This document shows, piece after piece, positions 8,809 to 16,974 of a stretch of DNA of 64,000 nt. The stretch is from NCBI RefSeq assembly GCF_007483665.1, contig NZ_VIQO01000001.1, positions 310,001 to 374,000 on the forward strand, in the 5' to 3' direction. The notes under the pieces are model-generated. The model saw nothing but the letters and a program-made list of their open reading frames with translations. It did not search any database and was not told the DNA's origin. The stretch comes from Catellatospora sichuanensis. Its GTDB lineage: Bacteria; Actinomycetota; Actinomycetes; Mycobacteriales; Micromonosporaceae. The first letter of the stretch is position 1, and each line of letters opens with the position of its first letter. Position numbers and translations under genes: made by a program.

Positions 8809-10671
8809 ATGCTTACCCGCCCCGATCTCCGTAACGTCGCGATCGTCGCGCACGTCGACCACGGCAAGACCACGCTCGTCGATGCCATGCTCACGCAGGC
8901 CGGCGCCTTTCACGCGCGCGCAGCGGCCGCCGATCGGGTCATGGACTCCGGCGACCTGGAGCGGGAGAAGGGCATCACGATCCTCGCCAAGAACACCGCC
9001 GTCAAGTACGTCGGTGAGAGCGGCGAGCAGGTGACGATCAACATCATCGACACGCCCGGCCACGCCGACTTCGGCGGTGAGGTCGAGCGCGGCCTGACCA
9101 TGGTCGACGGCGTCATCCTGCTGGTGGACGCCTCCGAGGGCCCGCTGCCGCAGACCCGCTTCGTGCTGCGCAAGGCGCTCAAGGCCCGCATGCCGATCAT
9201 CCTGGTCATCAACAAGGTGGACCGGCCCGACGCGCGGATCAAGGAGGTCGTGGACGACACCTACGAGCTCTTCCTCGACCTCGACGCGGACGAGGCCCAG
9301 ATCGACTTCCCGATCGTGTACGCCTGCGCCCGGGACGGCATCGCCTCGCTGACCCAGCCGGAGGACGGCAAGATCCCGTCCGACAGCGACTCGCTGCAGC
9401 CGCTGTTCCAGACGCTGCTCGACACCATCCCGGCGCCGACCTACACCGAGGGCGCGCCGCTGCAGGCGCACGTCACCAACCTCGACGCCTCGCCGTTCCT
9501 GGGCCGCCTCGCGCTGTGCCGGGTCCGCGAGGGCCGCATCCGCAAGGGCCAGTCCGTCGTCTGGTGCAAGACCGACGGCACCCAGCAGAACGTGCGCATC
9601 TCCGAGCTGCTGATGACCGAGGCGCTGGAGCGCAAGCCCGCCGAGGAGGCGGGCCCCGGCGACATCATCGCCGTCGCCGGCATCGCCGAGATCATGATCG
9701 GCGAGACGCTGGCCGACGCGGAGAACCCGATCCCGCTGCCGCTGATCACCGTCGACGAGCCTGCCATCTCGATGACCATCGGCACCAACACCTCGCCGCT
9801 GGTCGGCCGGGTCAAGGGCGCCAAGGTCACCGCGCGCATGGTCAAGGACCGGCTCGACAAGGAGCTGGTCGGCAACGTGTCGCTGCGCATCCTGCCGACC
9901 GAGCGCCCCGACGCCTGGGAGGTGCAGGGCCGCGGCGAGCTGGCGCTGGCCATCCTGGTCGAGCAGATGCGCCGCGAGTCGTACGAGCTGACCGTCGGCA
10001 AGCCGCAGGTGGTCACCAAGACCGTCGACGGCAAGCTGCACGAGCCGGTCGAGCGCCTCACCATCGACTCGCCCGAGGAGCACCTCGGCGTGATCACCCA
10101 GCTGCTGGCCACCCGCAAGGGCCGCATGGAGCAGATGGTCAACCACGGCACCGGCTGGATCCGGATGGAGTGGCTGGTCCCGGCCCGTGGCCTGATCGGC
10201 TTCCGGACCGAGTTCCTCACCGACACCCGCGGCACCGGCATCCTGCACCACGTCTTCGAGAAGTACGAGCCGTGGTTCGGCGAGCTGCGCACCCGCAACA
10301 ACGGCTCGCTGGTCGCCGACCGCACCGGTGTGGTGACCGCGTTCGCGATGACCAACCTGCAGGAGCGCGGCACGCTGTTCGTCGAGCCGACCACCGAGGT
10401 GTACGAGGGCATGATCGTCGGCGAGAACTCGCGCTCCGACGACATGGACGTCAACATCACCAAGGAGAAGAAGCTCACCAACATGCGGGCGTCGACCTCC
10501 GACGAGACCGAGAAGCTGATCCCGCCGCGCAAGCTGTCGCTCGAGCAGGCGCTGGAGTTCTGCCGCGAGGACGAGTGCGTCGAGGTCACCCCGGCCGCGG
10601 TACGCATCCGCAAGGTCATCCTCGACCAGACCCAGCGCGGCCGCCTCGCCGCCCGCCGCAAGCACGCCTGA
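8809..10671 (+). CDS. typA: Translational GTPase TypA/BipA
   Basis: A 620-residue ribosome-associated GTPase of the EF-G family. G1 is AHVDHGKT (14-21), the switch [14 protein letters not shown] and the NKVD specificity motif are all present, followed by domains II, III and V and the TypA-specific C-terminal domain. Length matches the family. GGAGA lies 8 bases before ATG 8809. TypA affects ribosome assembly and translation under stress. It is a single-gene unit closed by the hairpin terminator at 10690. Confidence 0.96.
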   Translation: MLTRPDLRNVAIVAHVDHGKTTLVDAMLTQAGAFHARAAAADRVMDSGDLEREKGITILAKNTAVKYVGESGEQVTINIIDTPGHADFGGEVERGLTMVDGVILLVDASEGPLPQTRFVLRKALKARMPIILVINKVDRPDARIKEVVDDTYELFLDLDADEAQIDFPIVYACARDGIASLTQPEDGKIPSDSDSLQPLFQTLLDTIPAPTYTEGAPLQAHVTNLDASPFLGRLALCRVREGRIRKGQSVVWCKTDGTQQNVRISELLMTEALERKPAEEAGPGDIIAVAGIAEIMIGETLADAENPIPLPLITVDEPAISMTIGTNTSPLVGRVKGAKVTARMVKDRLDKELVGNVSLRILPTERPDAWEVQGRGELALAILVEQMRRESYELTVGKPQVVTKTVDGKLHEPVERLTIDSPEEHLGVITQLLATRKGRMEQMVNHGTGWIRMEWLVPARGLIGFRTEFLTDTRGTGILHHVFEKYEPWFGELRTRNNGSLVADRTGVVTAFAMTNLQERGTLFVEPTTEVYEGMIVGENSRSDDMDVNITKEKKLTNMRASTSDETEKLIPPRKLSLEQALEFCREDECVEVTPAAVRIRKVILDQTQRGRLAARRKHA

Positions 10672-10689
10672 CACCACCCGCACGACCCC

Positions 10690-10723
10690 AAGGCCCCCGC
10701 CCGCACCCGCGGCCGGGGGCCTT
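10690..10723 (+). terminator. Hairpin terminator after typA
   Basis: AAGGCCCCCG pairs perfectly with CGGGGGCCTT (10 bp) around a 14-base GC-rich loop, 19 bases after the typA stop. No long T-run follows, as is common in high-GC actinobacteria. Confidence 0.75.
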
Positions 10724-10730
10724 CTCGCGT

Positions 10731-10787
10731 TGATCATGAGCCTATGGCACGGCTCGACGGCGTGTCATCGCCACAACTTCATGATCA
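10731..10787. repeat. 57-bp palindromic intergenic element, copy 1
   Basis: It begins TGATCATGA, ends TTCATGATCA and has the central text GGCACGGCTCGACGGCGTG. The outer 17-base arms are imperfect complements. It matches the copy at 39876 in 52 of 57 positions and the reverse complement of the copy at 40408. It lies between the typA terminator and the YhhN gene. Confidence 0.85.
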
Positions 10788-10869
10788 CCCGAGGGGTGAG
10801 CGCGGGCTGTTGCGGTGGGGCTACCGGTGGGTATGCTGCGCGGACCCCTTACCCCTCGGGAGATCCACT

Positions 10870-11526
10870 ATGCGCGCAGACCGGCTTGTGCTGGGCCTTT
10901 TCGGTGTCGCCTCGGTCGTCAACATCCTCGGCGCCGCCATCGGGAGCAGGCCGCTGGACTGGGCGAGCAAGCCGCTGCTGCTGCCGCTGCTGGCGCTGTG
11001 GTTCTACCTGAACCAGCGGGCGCGGGGCGTGCGGCCGACCACGGGGATCCTGGCCGCGCTGCTCTTCTCCTGGGCCGGTGACGTGGCGCTGCAGTTCGAC
11101 GGCAGCACCGCGTTCATCATCGGCATGGCGCTGTTCGGCACCGCGCACGTCTTCTACGTGACGACCTTCATCCGCAACGGCGCACTGGACCGGGTGCGCC
11201 GGCTGCCGATGCTGCTGGTCCCGATCGGATACGCGATCTTCCTGGTCGCCGCGCTGACCTGGCTGTGGCCCGCGCTGTCCGAGGCAGGGCTGGCGGTGCC
11301 GATGGCCGTCTACGGCACGCTGCTGTCGTCGACCGCGGCGCTGGCGTCGGCCTTCGGCTGGCGCACCGCGCTCGGCGGCGGCCTGTTCCTGATCTCCGAC
11401 CTGCTGATCGCGGTGGACGTCGCCGATGCGTTCACCATCCCCGGCCCCCCGGTCTGGGTGATGGTCACCTACATCGCCGCCCAGTTCCTGCTCGCCTCCG
11501 GCTGGGCCGGGCGCCGCACACCCTGA
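10870..11526 (+). CDS. YhhN/TMEM86-family membrane protein (lysoplasmalogenase-like)
   Basis: A 218-residue polytopic membrane protein of the YhhN family, with about eight hydrophobic helices and characteristic texts LLFSWAGDVAL and LFGTAHVFYV. Characterised relatives hydrolyse the vinyl-ether bond of lysoplasmalogens, but bacterial substrates are mostly untested. ATG 10870 is chosen because GGGAG lies 7 bases upstream and the protein then starts at the first helix; the longer frame runs into the palindromic element. It is a monocistronic unit. Confidence 0.8.
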   Translation: MRADRLVLGLFGVASVVNILGAAIGSRPLDWASKPLLLPLLALWFYLNQRARGVRPTTGILAALLFSWAGDVALQFDGSTAFIIGMALFGTAHVFYVTTFIRNGALDRVRRLPMLLVPIGYAIFLVAALTWLWPALSEAGLAVPMAVYGTLLSSTAALASAFGWRTALGGGLFLISDLLIAVDVADAFTIPGPPVWVMVTYIAAQFLLASGWAGRRTP

Positions 11527-11576
11527 TCACACCGGCCCCAGCGCACCGGCCGTGTCCCGCCCTGTCAGGGAAACGT

Positions 11577-11645
11577 CCTGCAGTTTCGGGGAAACTGCAG
11601 GAATCGGGCTGGTCGAACGTGCACTTTCCCCGAAACTGCGGAGCA
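11577..11645. repeat. Intergenic palindrome with alternative foldings
   Basis: CCTGCAGTTT (11577-11586) pairs with AAACTGCAGG (11592-11601). The same left region, AGTTTCGGGGAAA, can instead pair with TTTCCCCGAAACT (11625-11637). A shorter related text occurs at 33484-33504, so this may be another small repeat family. It lies between the YhhN and serine hydrolase genes and could act as a terminator. Confidence 0.65.
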
Positions 11646-11769
11646 GGATGAACGGCGTGATGAGGAATGACGCCCTGCCCCATCAGCGGGGATCGGTTCG
11701 GGCACGGCGCGGGACTCTGGTGGAGCCCGGGGCATGCCACCGGCCCGCGAGTCGGTACGCTGCCAAACC

Positions 11770-12606
11770 GTGATCACGCTGCAGAGCCTCACGCCCGAAC
11801 TCGACGCATTCCCCGGCACCGCCTCGGTCTGGTGCGGGCTGCTGGACGGGAGCGCGGTGTTCGCCCGCGCCGAGCACGAGCTGCACTACGCGGCCAGCAC
11901 CATGAAGGTCGGGGTGATGGCGGCCGCGTGGCGGGCCGCCGAGGCCGGCCGGCTCGACCTGGACGCCGAGATCCCCGTGCACAACGAGCACGTCTCCGCC
12001 GCCCCCGGTGGCCCGGCCTACACCAACGACCCGGCGTACGACAGCGATCAGCAGGTCTGGGACCGGCTGGGCGGCAGCGCGCCGCTGCGCTGGCTGATCG
12101 ACCGGATGATCGTGCGCTCGTCCAATCTCGCCACCAACCTGGTGCTGGGCGCGCTGGGCCCGAACGAGCAGGCGTTCGCAGAGGTCAACGAGGTGTGGAA
12201 GCTGGCCGGCGCGACCCGGGCGCACACCGACCGGGGCATCGAGGACTACCCGGCACGAGAGAGCGGGATCAGCAACGAGGTCACCGCCGCCGACCTGGCC
12301 GCGCTGTTCGGCGCGCTGGCCGGAAACCGGCTGGCCTCCCCCGCCGGGTCGGCCGCGATGATCGACGTGCTGACCGCGCAGCAGTGCCGCGACGACCTGC
12401 ACCTGGGCCTGCCCGCGGGCACCCGGGTGGCGCTGAAGAACGGCTGGGTCACCGGCGAGCGGCACAGCAGCGCGCTGATCTTCCCGGCGGACGCCGCGCC
12501 GTACCTGCTGGCGGCCTGCACCACCGGCGACGCGTCCGACACCGACGCCTGTGCGCTGCTGGGCCGGATCGCGGCGGCGAGCTGGGCGCAACTCGGCATG
12601 AACTGA
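11770..12606 (+). CDS. Serine hydrolase, class A beta-lactamase/penicillin-binding fold
   Basis: About 278 residues. The SxxK motif is STMK near residue 50, the SDN-equivalent is SSN in VRSSNLATN, and the KTG-like triad is KNG in LKNGWVTG. No signal peptide is visible, so a cytoplasmic hydrolase or esterase is as likely as a true beta-lactamase. Start choice is open: GTG 11770 sits 8 bases after a TACGCT -10 box (leaderless), while ATG 11734 in the same frame has GGTGGAG 8 bases upstream and adds 12 residues. It precedes the epimerase/NlpC-P60 pair but has a separate promoter in between. Confidence 0.75.
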   Translation: MITLQSLTPELDAFPGTASVWCGLLDGSAVFARAEHELHYAASTMKVGVMAAAWRAAEAGRLDLDAEIPVHNEHVSAAPGGPAYTNDPAYDSDQQVWDRLGGSAPLRWLIDRMIVRSSNLATNLVLGALGPNEQAFAEVNEVWKLAGATRAHTDRGIEDYPARESGISNEVTAADLAALFGALAGNRLASPAGSAAMIDVLTAQQCRDDLHLGLPAGTRVALKNGWVTGERHSSALIFPADAAPYLLAACTTGDASDTDACALLGRIAAASWAQLGMN

Positions 12607-12662
12607 CCATCGCGCTGGTCAGTCGTTACCGATCGGTGCTTCTGCAGCATCCGCTGCACACG

Positions 12663-12668
12663 TAGGGT
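12663..12668 (+). promoter_or_regulatory. -10 box TAGGGT, leaderless start of the epimerase gene
   Basis: TAGGGT is followed by exactly 7 bases and then GTG 12676. No Shine-Dalgarno site is present, which fits a transcript beginning at the start codon. Confidence 0.6.
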
Positions 12669-12675
12669 CGAAAGC

Positions 12676-13758
12676 GTGTCGATCACCGCAGTTCGCACGC
12701 GCCGCATCTCCGCGCCGCTGCACACCCCGTTCGTGACCGCGCTGCGCCGGGCCACCGCCGTGGAGACGTTGCTGGTGGAGGTGATCGACGCCGACGGGCG
12801 GTCCGGCTTCGGCGAGGCCCCTCAGGTCTGGGCGGTGACCGGCGCGAGCCTGGCCGGTTCGCAGGCCTGCGTCGAGGAGATGATGGCGCCGCTGCTGGTG
12901 GGCCGCGATCCCGACGATCTGGCCGCGCGCTGCCGCGACATCGCGCGCGCCGTGGTCGGCAACGAGGCCGCCAAGATGGCCGTCGACATCGCACTGCACG
13001 ACCTGGCCGCGCGCCGTCTCGACATCCCGCTGGTACGCCTGCTCGGCGGCACGAACCTGACGGTGCCCACCGACGTGACCCTGTCCGCGGGCGAGCCGGG
13101 CGCGCTGGCCGTCACCGCCAAGCAGCGCCTGGCCGAGGGCTTCACGGTGCTGAAACTGAAGGTCGGCACGGACGCCGCGGGCGACCTGGCCCGGATCCGC
13201 GCCGTGTGCGACGCCCTGGAGCCCGGCCTGAAACTGCGCCTGGACGCCAACCAGGGCTGGACCCCGCGGGACGCGCTGAACATCATCAACCGCATCGCCG
13301 CCCTGGAGCTGCCGGTCGAGCTCGTCGAGCAGCCCGTCGCCCGGCACGACCTGGACGGCCTGGCCTGGGTCAGCGCCCGCGCCGACCTGCCGATCATGGC
13401 GGACGAGTCCGTCTTCGGCGTGCGCGACCTGGTCGAGGTGATCCGGCGTCGCGCGGCCGATCTCGTCAACGTGAAGCTCGCCAAGTGCGGCGGCCTCACC
13501 ACCGCCCGCACGCTGCTGGAGCTGGCCGCCGCGCACGGCCTGGGCACCTGCGTCGGCTCCATGATGGAGGGCCCGGTCGGCATCGGCGCGGCCGCGAGCC
13601 TGGTCGCGGCCCACCCGACCACGGTCGTCAGCGATCTCGACGCGGCCTGGTGGCTGTCCGAGTCGCCGGTCACCGGCGGCATCCGCTACGACGGCGCCAC
13701 GGTGGTCCTACCCGATGCCCCCGGCCTGGGCATGTCGGTTCCGGGTTCCGCCGGGTGA
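12676..13758 (+). CDS. Dipeptide epimerase, enolase superfamily (L-Ala-D/L-Glu epimerase-like)
   Basis: A 360-residue member of the muconate-lactonizing subgroup of the enolase superfamily. The catalytic KxK is in LKLKVG, the metal ligands are the Asp of LRLDANQGW, the Glu of ELVEQP and the Asp of MADES, and the second catalytic lysine is in NVKLAKCGG. The C-terminal text SMMEGPVGIGAA is typical of dipeptide epimerases. The likely reaction is epimerisation of L-Ala-D-Glu from murein peptides. An NlpC/P60 peptidase begins 14 bases downstream, the same pairing as B. subtilis ykfB-ykfC, which supports a role in cell-wall peptide recycling. Confidence 0.87.
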   Translation: MSITAVRTRRISAPLHTPFVTALRRATAVETLLVEVIDADGRSGFGEAPQVWAVTGASLAGSQACVEEMMAPLLVGRDPDDLAARCRDIARAVVGNEAAKMAVDIALHDLAARRLDIPLVRLLGGTNLTVPTDVTLSAGEPGALAVTAKQRLAEGFTVLKLKVGTDAAGDLARIRAVCDALEPGLKLRLDANQGWTPRDALNIINRIAALELPVELVEQPVARHDLDGLAWVSARADLPIMADESVFGVRDLVEVIRRRAADLVNVKLAKCGGLTTARTLLELAAAHGLGTCVGSMMEGPVGIGAAASLVAAHPTTVVSDLDAAWWLSESPVTGGIRYDGATVVLPDAPGLGMSVPGSAG

Positions 13759-13772
13759 AGCGAGGTGCCGAC

Positions 13773-14483
13773 ATGAGGATCGCCACGGTCACCGCCACGG
13801 TGGCGACGCTCTGGTCCCGCCCCGACGCGCCCCGCCCGGGTATCGACGCCGCGGCGCTCGGCCCGCGCAGCGACGCCCGGTCCTGGGTGGCCGGCCTCGA
13901 CGACACCGGGCGGATGTACACCGGGGTGCTCACCCAGCTGCTGCACGGCGAGCAGGTGCTGATCGAGGAGGTCCGGGACGGCTGGGCGCGCGTGGTCGCC
14001 ATCGAGCAGCCCGCCGCCAAGCTCGACCCTCGCGGATACCCCGGCTGGCTGCCGCTGGACCAGCTCAGCATGCGCGAGTCCGGCGACGCCGGCCCGGCCG
14101 AAGTCGCCGTCGCCGCGCTCGAAGCGGCCCGGGCCTGGCGTGGCGTGCCCTACGTGTGGGGCGGCCTGACGCCGTACGGCATCGACTGCTCGGGCCTGGT
14201 GCACCTGGCGTTCCGCCAGCTCGGCGTGACCATGCCCCGCGACGCCGACGACCAGCACGCCGCCACCACGAACGTGCCGCTCGGCACCGAGCGCCCAGGC
14301 GACCTGTACTTCTTCGCCCTCAACGGCAGGATCCACCACGTCGGCTTCGTGACCACACCCCCGACCCCCGACACCCGCCGCCACATGCTCCACGCCTGCG
14401 GCGACGCCTTCATCGTCGTCGAGGAACCCCTACGCCCCACCCGCCTCGCCACCCTCGTCGGCGCAGGCCGCCTCACCCCGTAG
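13773..14483 (+). CDS. NlpC/P60 family cysteine peptidase (YkfC-like)
   Basis: 236 residues. The N-terminal half carries SH3-like strands (VATLWSRPDAPRPGIDAAAL and QVLIEEVRDGWARV). The C-terminal NlpC/P60 domain has its nucleophile cysteine in YGIDCSGLVH and its histidine in IHHVGF. This architecture, without an obvious signal peptide, matches gamma-D-glutamyl-L-diamino acid endopeptidases such as YkfC. ATG 13773 has GAGG 7 bases upstream; a GTG at 13755 overlapping the epimerase stop is a weaker alternative. It would cleave the D-Glu/meso-DAP link of muropeptides, with the epimerase acting on the released dipeptide. Confidence 0.85.
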   Translation: MRIATVTATVATLWSRPDAPRPGIDAAALGPRSDARSWVAGLDDTGRMYTGVLTQLLHGEQVLIEEVRDGWARVVAIEQPAAKLDPRGYPGWLPLDQLSMRESGDAGPAEVAVAALEAARAWRGVPYVWGGLTPYGIDCSGLVHLAFRQLGVTMPRDADDQHAATTNVPLGTERPGDLYFFALNGRIHHVGFVTTPPTPDTRRHMLHACGDAFIVVEEPLRPTRLATLVGAGRLTP

Positions 14484-14488
14484 CCGAC

Positions 14489-14555
14489 GATCTTGCGCGG
14501 GCTGTGGGTATGACACGCTCAAAGCGGTCATATAGGCAATAGTTCGCGCAAGATC
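14489..14555. repeat. 67-bp palindromic intergenic element, copy 1
   Basis: The arms begin GATCTTGCGCG and end CGCGCAAGATC, with a 33-base centre starting GGGTATGACACGC. The centre matches the reverse complement of the centre of the element at 52989. Both copies are followed on the + strand by GTCGCG. It lies between convergent genes. Confidence 0.8.
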
Positions 14556-14585
14556 GTCGCGATCATGGGTGGGCGGGGATACGAG

Positions 14586-14613
14586 AGAGCCCCGCCCGGG
14601 AGGGCGGGGCTCT
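14586..14613. terminator. Bidirectional hairpin terminator between the NlpC/P60 gene and terC
   Basis: AGAGCCCCGCCC pairs perfectly with GGGCGGGGCTCT (12 bp) over the loop GGGA. It is centred between convergent genes, 21 bases from the terC stop. Confidence 0.8.
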
Positions 14614-14633
14614 TCAGGTCGAGGCGGGGTGGG

Positions 14634-15644
14634 TCAGCCGACGGGAGTGGGTGACTTCTCCTCGCGGTCGTTCTTCTGCTCGCGGGAGGACTTGATCAGG
14701 CTGGCGATCGTGGCGACGGCCAGGATGCCGATGATGACGCTGAGCGAGACGCCGATGCTGATGTGCGGGACCGCGGTGATGGGCTCGCCGTTGTTGATGA
14801 ACGGGACGTTGTTGCCGGCCAGGGCTTCCATGATCAGTTTTACGCCGATGAAGCCGAGGACCGCGGCCAGGCCCAGCGAGAGGTAGACCAGGCGGTCCAG
14901 CAGGCCGCCGAGCAGGAAGTAAAGCTGGCGCAGGCCCATCAGGGCGAACACGTTCGCGGTGAAGACCAGGAACGGTTCCTTGGTCAGGCCGAAGATGGCC
15001 GGGATGGAGTCGAGCGCGAAGATCAGGTCGGTGGTGCCGATCGCGATCATCACGATCAGCATCGGGGTGAAGAACCGCTTGCCGTTCTGCACCACGGTCA
15101 TCTTCGCTTCGTTGTACTCCTTGCTGATCGGCAGCACGCGGCGGCTCCACCGGATCAGCACGTTCTCCTTGAAGTCCGACTCGTCGCTCTCCCCGTGCTT
15201 GGTGAGCGTGTAGGCGGTGTAGATCAGGAAGACGCCGAAGATGTAGAACACCCAGACGAACCGCGACACCAGCGCGGCGCCCGCGGCGATGAACGCACCA
15301 CGCATGATCAGCGCCAGCACGATGCCGATGAGCAGCACCTTCTGCTGGTAGATCCGGGGCACGGCGAACCGGCTCATGATGATCACAAAGACGAACAGGT
15401 TGTCCACGGAGAGGCTGTACTCGGTGACCCAGCCGGCGAAGAACTCCTGGCCGTACTGAGTGCCGTGGTTGTAGAAGATCCAGGCGCCGAACGCGCAGGC
15501 CAGTGCGACGTAGAAGACGACCCAACCGGTCGCCTCCTTCATCGACGGCTCATGCGGCCGCCGACCGATGATCAGCAAGTCGAAGGTCAGCAGCGCCAGC
15601 AACCCGATGAGGGTGGCGGCCCATTCCCAAGTGGACACGTTCAT
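14634..15644 (-). CDS. TerC family integral membrane protein (Mn2+ export-type)
   Basis: A 336-residue TerC/Alx protein with about eight or nine transmembrane helices. The family's acidic transmembrane motifs are present: EYSLSVDNLFVF in the first half and FALDSIPAIFG in the second. TerC/Alx homologues are now associated with manganese export and with loading secreted metalloenzymes. A yybP-ykoY type riboswitch directly upstream (15675-15801) supports a manganese role. The start codon is inside a GTTCATATGAAC palindrome and its ribosome site GGAGG lies 9 bases upstream inside an inverted repeat. It is a single-gene unit. Confidence 0.9.
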   Translation of the reverse strand: MNVSTWEWAATLIGLLALLTFDLLIIGRRPHEPSMKEATGWVVFYVALACAFGAWIFYNHGTQYGQEFFAGWVTEYSLSVDNLFVFVIIMSRFAVPRIYQQKVLLIGIVLALIMRGAFIAAGAALVSRFVWVFYIFGVFLIYTAYTLTKHGESDESDFKENVLIRWSRRVLPISKEYNEAKMTVVQNGKRFFTPMLIVMIAIGTTDLIFALDSIPAIFGLTKEPFLVFTANVFALMGLRQLYFLLGGLLDRLVYLSLGLAAVLGFIGVKLIMEALAGNNVPFINNGEPITAVPHISIGVSLSVIIGILAVATIASLIKSSREQKNDREEKSPTPVG

Positions 15645-15650
15645 ATGAAC

Positions 15651-15687
15651 AGACCTCCGGTCGGCATCATTTTTGCCCCGGAGGTCT
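15651..15687 (-). promoter_or_regulatory. Ribosome-site sequestering hairpin of the terC riboswitch
   Basis: On the minus strand AGACCTCCGG (15687-15678) is a perfect complement of CCGGAGGTCT (15660-15651). The latter contains the terC Shine-Dalgarno GGAGG. The first arm is also the 3' strand of riboswitch stem P1, so the two pairings exclude each other. This predicts translation on when P1 forms with Mn2+ bound. Confidence 0.65.
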
Positions 15688-15801
15688 CTCCTGCCACCGG
15701 TGTGAAACCACCGGTGACCGACGATGCCGGGATCACACCAGGCCTCTTCTGGCCGGGGGGAGCCGTGCTGACGACACCGTCGTGAGGGATACTCCCCTCC
15801 C
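15675..15801 (-). promoter_or_regulatory. yybP-ykoY (manganese) riboswitch candidate upstream of terC
   Basis: The 5' side reads GGGAGGGGAGTA and the 3' side GGAGAGACCTCC, the two conserved ends of this RNA class. GGAGG at the 5' end pairs with CCTCC at the 3' end to form P1. Several internal stems are visible, including CACCGGTGG/CCACCGG-type pairing. Position directly before a TerC gene is the classic context. It was identified by eye; a covariance search with the Rfam yybP-ykoY model would decide. Confidence 0.75.
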
Positions 15802-15894
15802 GCGTCTCTCTATTGTTTACCACGCGAACCTGTAAACCCAGACGGGGTCGCCCGCACGGACGCCCGATCGGGTCATTCGGGACGTCCGGCCAGG

Positions 15895-16974
15895 TCAGCC
15901 AAGTGGTGACGACAGCTCCCAACCCGTGCTCAGCACCTGTTCGCACGCCGTCACCGCCGTCCGCAGCCGCACCTCATGTGATCCCGACAACTCCACGCCC
16001 GGGACCGGCGACCCCGCGAGCACCTCACGGAACCGCCCGGTCATCCAGCCCCGCAGGTGCTCGCCGTCGCGCAGCCCGTCGTCGTCGAAGGCGACCCCGA
16101 CATGCGAGGTCAACAGGTACAGATCGGGACGCCGGGCCAGTGCGCGCACCTCCGGTGACGGACTGCCCAGGTAACGCTCCTCCCAAACCTGGGTGGCGAG
16201 CGCATCCGTGTCGCAGACCAGCAGCGGGGAGCCCACCCGGGCCGCGGCGTCCTCGGCCGCGGACTGGGCCCGCGCCACCGCGACGAAGTCGCCCCGGTCC
16301 CAGGCGACGTCGGACACCGCCGCCGCCGGGTCGGCCGCCCGGAGCGCGGCGAGCTTGCGCCCGGTCAGCTCCCGGCCGTACTCGGGCACCCAGCGCGTGG
16401 CCGCCCAGACGCCGCCCCGCGCCGCGAAGTGCGCCGACAGCGCCTCAGCCAGCGTGGTGGTGCCGGTCGACTCCGCCCCGAGCACCACCACCCGGCGGGT
16501 GAACCAGGCCCGCACCGGCGCGGACAGCATGGCCCAGTGCGCCACCGGATCGGCGCGCACCGCGGTGCCCGACACCGGGAACGCCATGCGGGGCGTGTCC
16601 ACCTCCACGTGCACCGCCCCGAACCGGCGGGCGAGTTCGTCGCCGTACTTCTCCGAGCTGAACACGGCGTCCACCGCCCGGCCGCCGACCGCTTCCCGGA
16701 ACACGGTGCAGTGCGCGTCCCATACCGCCGGATCGTCGTAGTCCACCCGCATGTCGTCGTAGCGGCCCACGAAGCGCACCCACGGGGTGTCCGCGTGCTC
16801 CTCGCGCAGCCAGTCCAGCCGCGTCTCCAGCGGGATCGACTCCCGGCGCGACGGCGCCACCACCACGGTGACCTCTGCGCAGGCCGCGGCCGCCGCGCGG
16901 ATCAGATGGTGGTGCCCGGCGTGCGGCGGGTAGAACTTGCCCACCACCATGCCGTGGGCGTGCCCGCGGCTCAT
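15895..16974 (-). CDS. nadR: NadR-type bifunctional NMN adenylyltransferase / ribosylnicotinamide kinase
   Basis: 359 residues. The N-terminal nucleotidyltransferase domain has GKFYPPHAGH (HxGH type) and the substrate-side text FSSEKYGDELARRFGA. The C-terminal half is the nicotinamide riboside kinase domain, with P-loop-like GAESTGTTTLA. The usual P-loop lysine is replaced by threonine; my recollection is that actinobacterial relatives share this, but it was not checked. ATG 16974 overlaps the TGA of pnuC by 4 bases, so uptake and phosphorylation/adenylylation of nicotinamide riboside are co-expressed. No N-terminal regulator domain is present. Confidence 0.87.
   Translation of the reverse strand: MSRGHAHGMVVGKFYPPHAGHHHLIRAAAAACAEVTVVVAPSRRESIPLETRLDWLREEHADTPWVRFVGRYDDMRVDYDDPAVWDAHCTVFREAVGGRAVDAVFSSEKYGDELARRFGAVHVEVDTPRMAFPVSGTAVRADPVAHWAMLSAPVRAWFTRRVVVLGAESTGTTTLAEALSAHFAARGGVWAATRWVPEYGRELTGRKLAALRAADPAAAVSDVAWDRGDFVAVARAQSAAEDAAARVGSPLLVCDTDALATQVWEERYLGSPSPEVRALARRPDLYLLTSHVGVAFDDDGLRDGEHLRGWMTGRFREVLAGSPVPGVELSGSHEVRLRTAVTACEQVLSTGWELSSPLG

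Noticed and set aside
13206-13772. ydaO (c-di-AMP) riboswitch before the NlpC/P60 gene
   Set aside because: The gene starts 14 bases after the epimerase stop, leaving no room for the RNA, and no ydaO core texts were seen in the epimerase 3' end.
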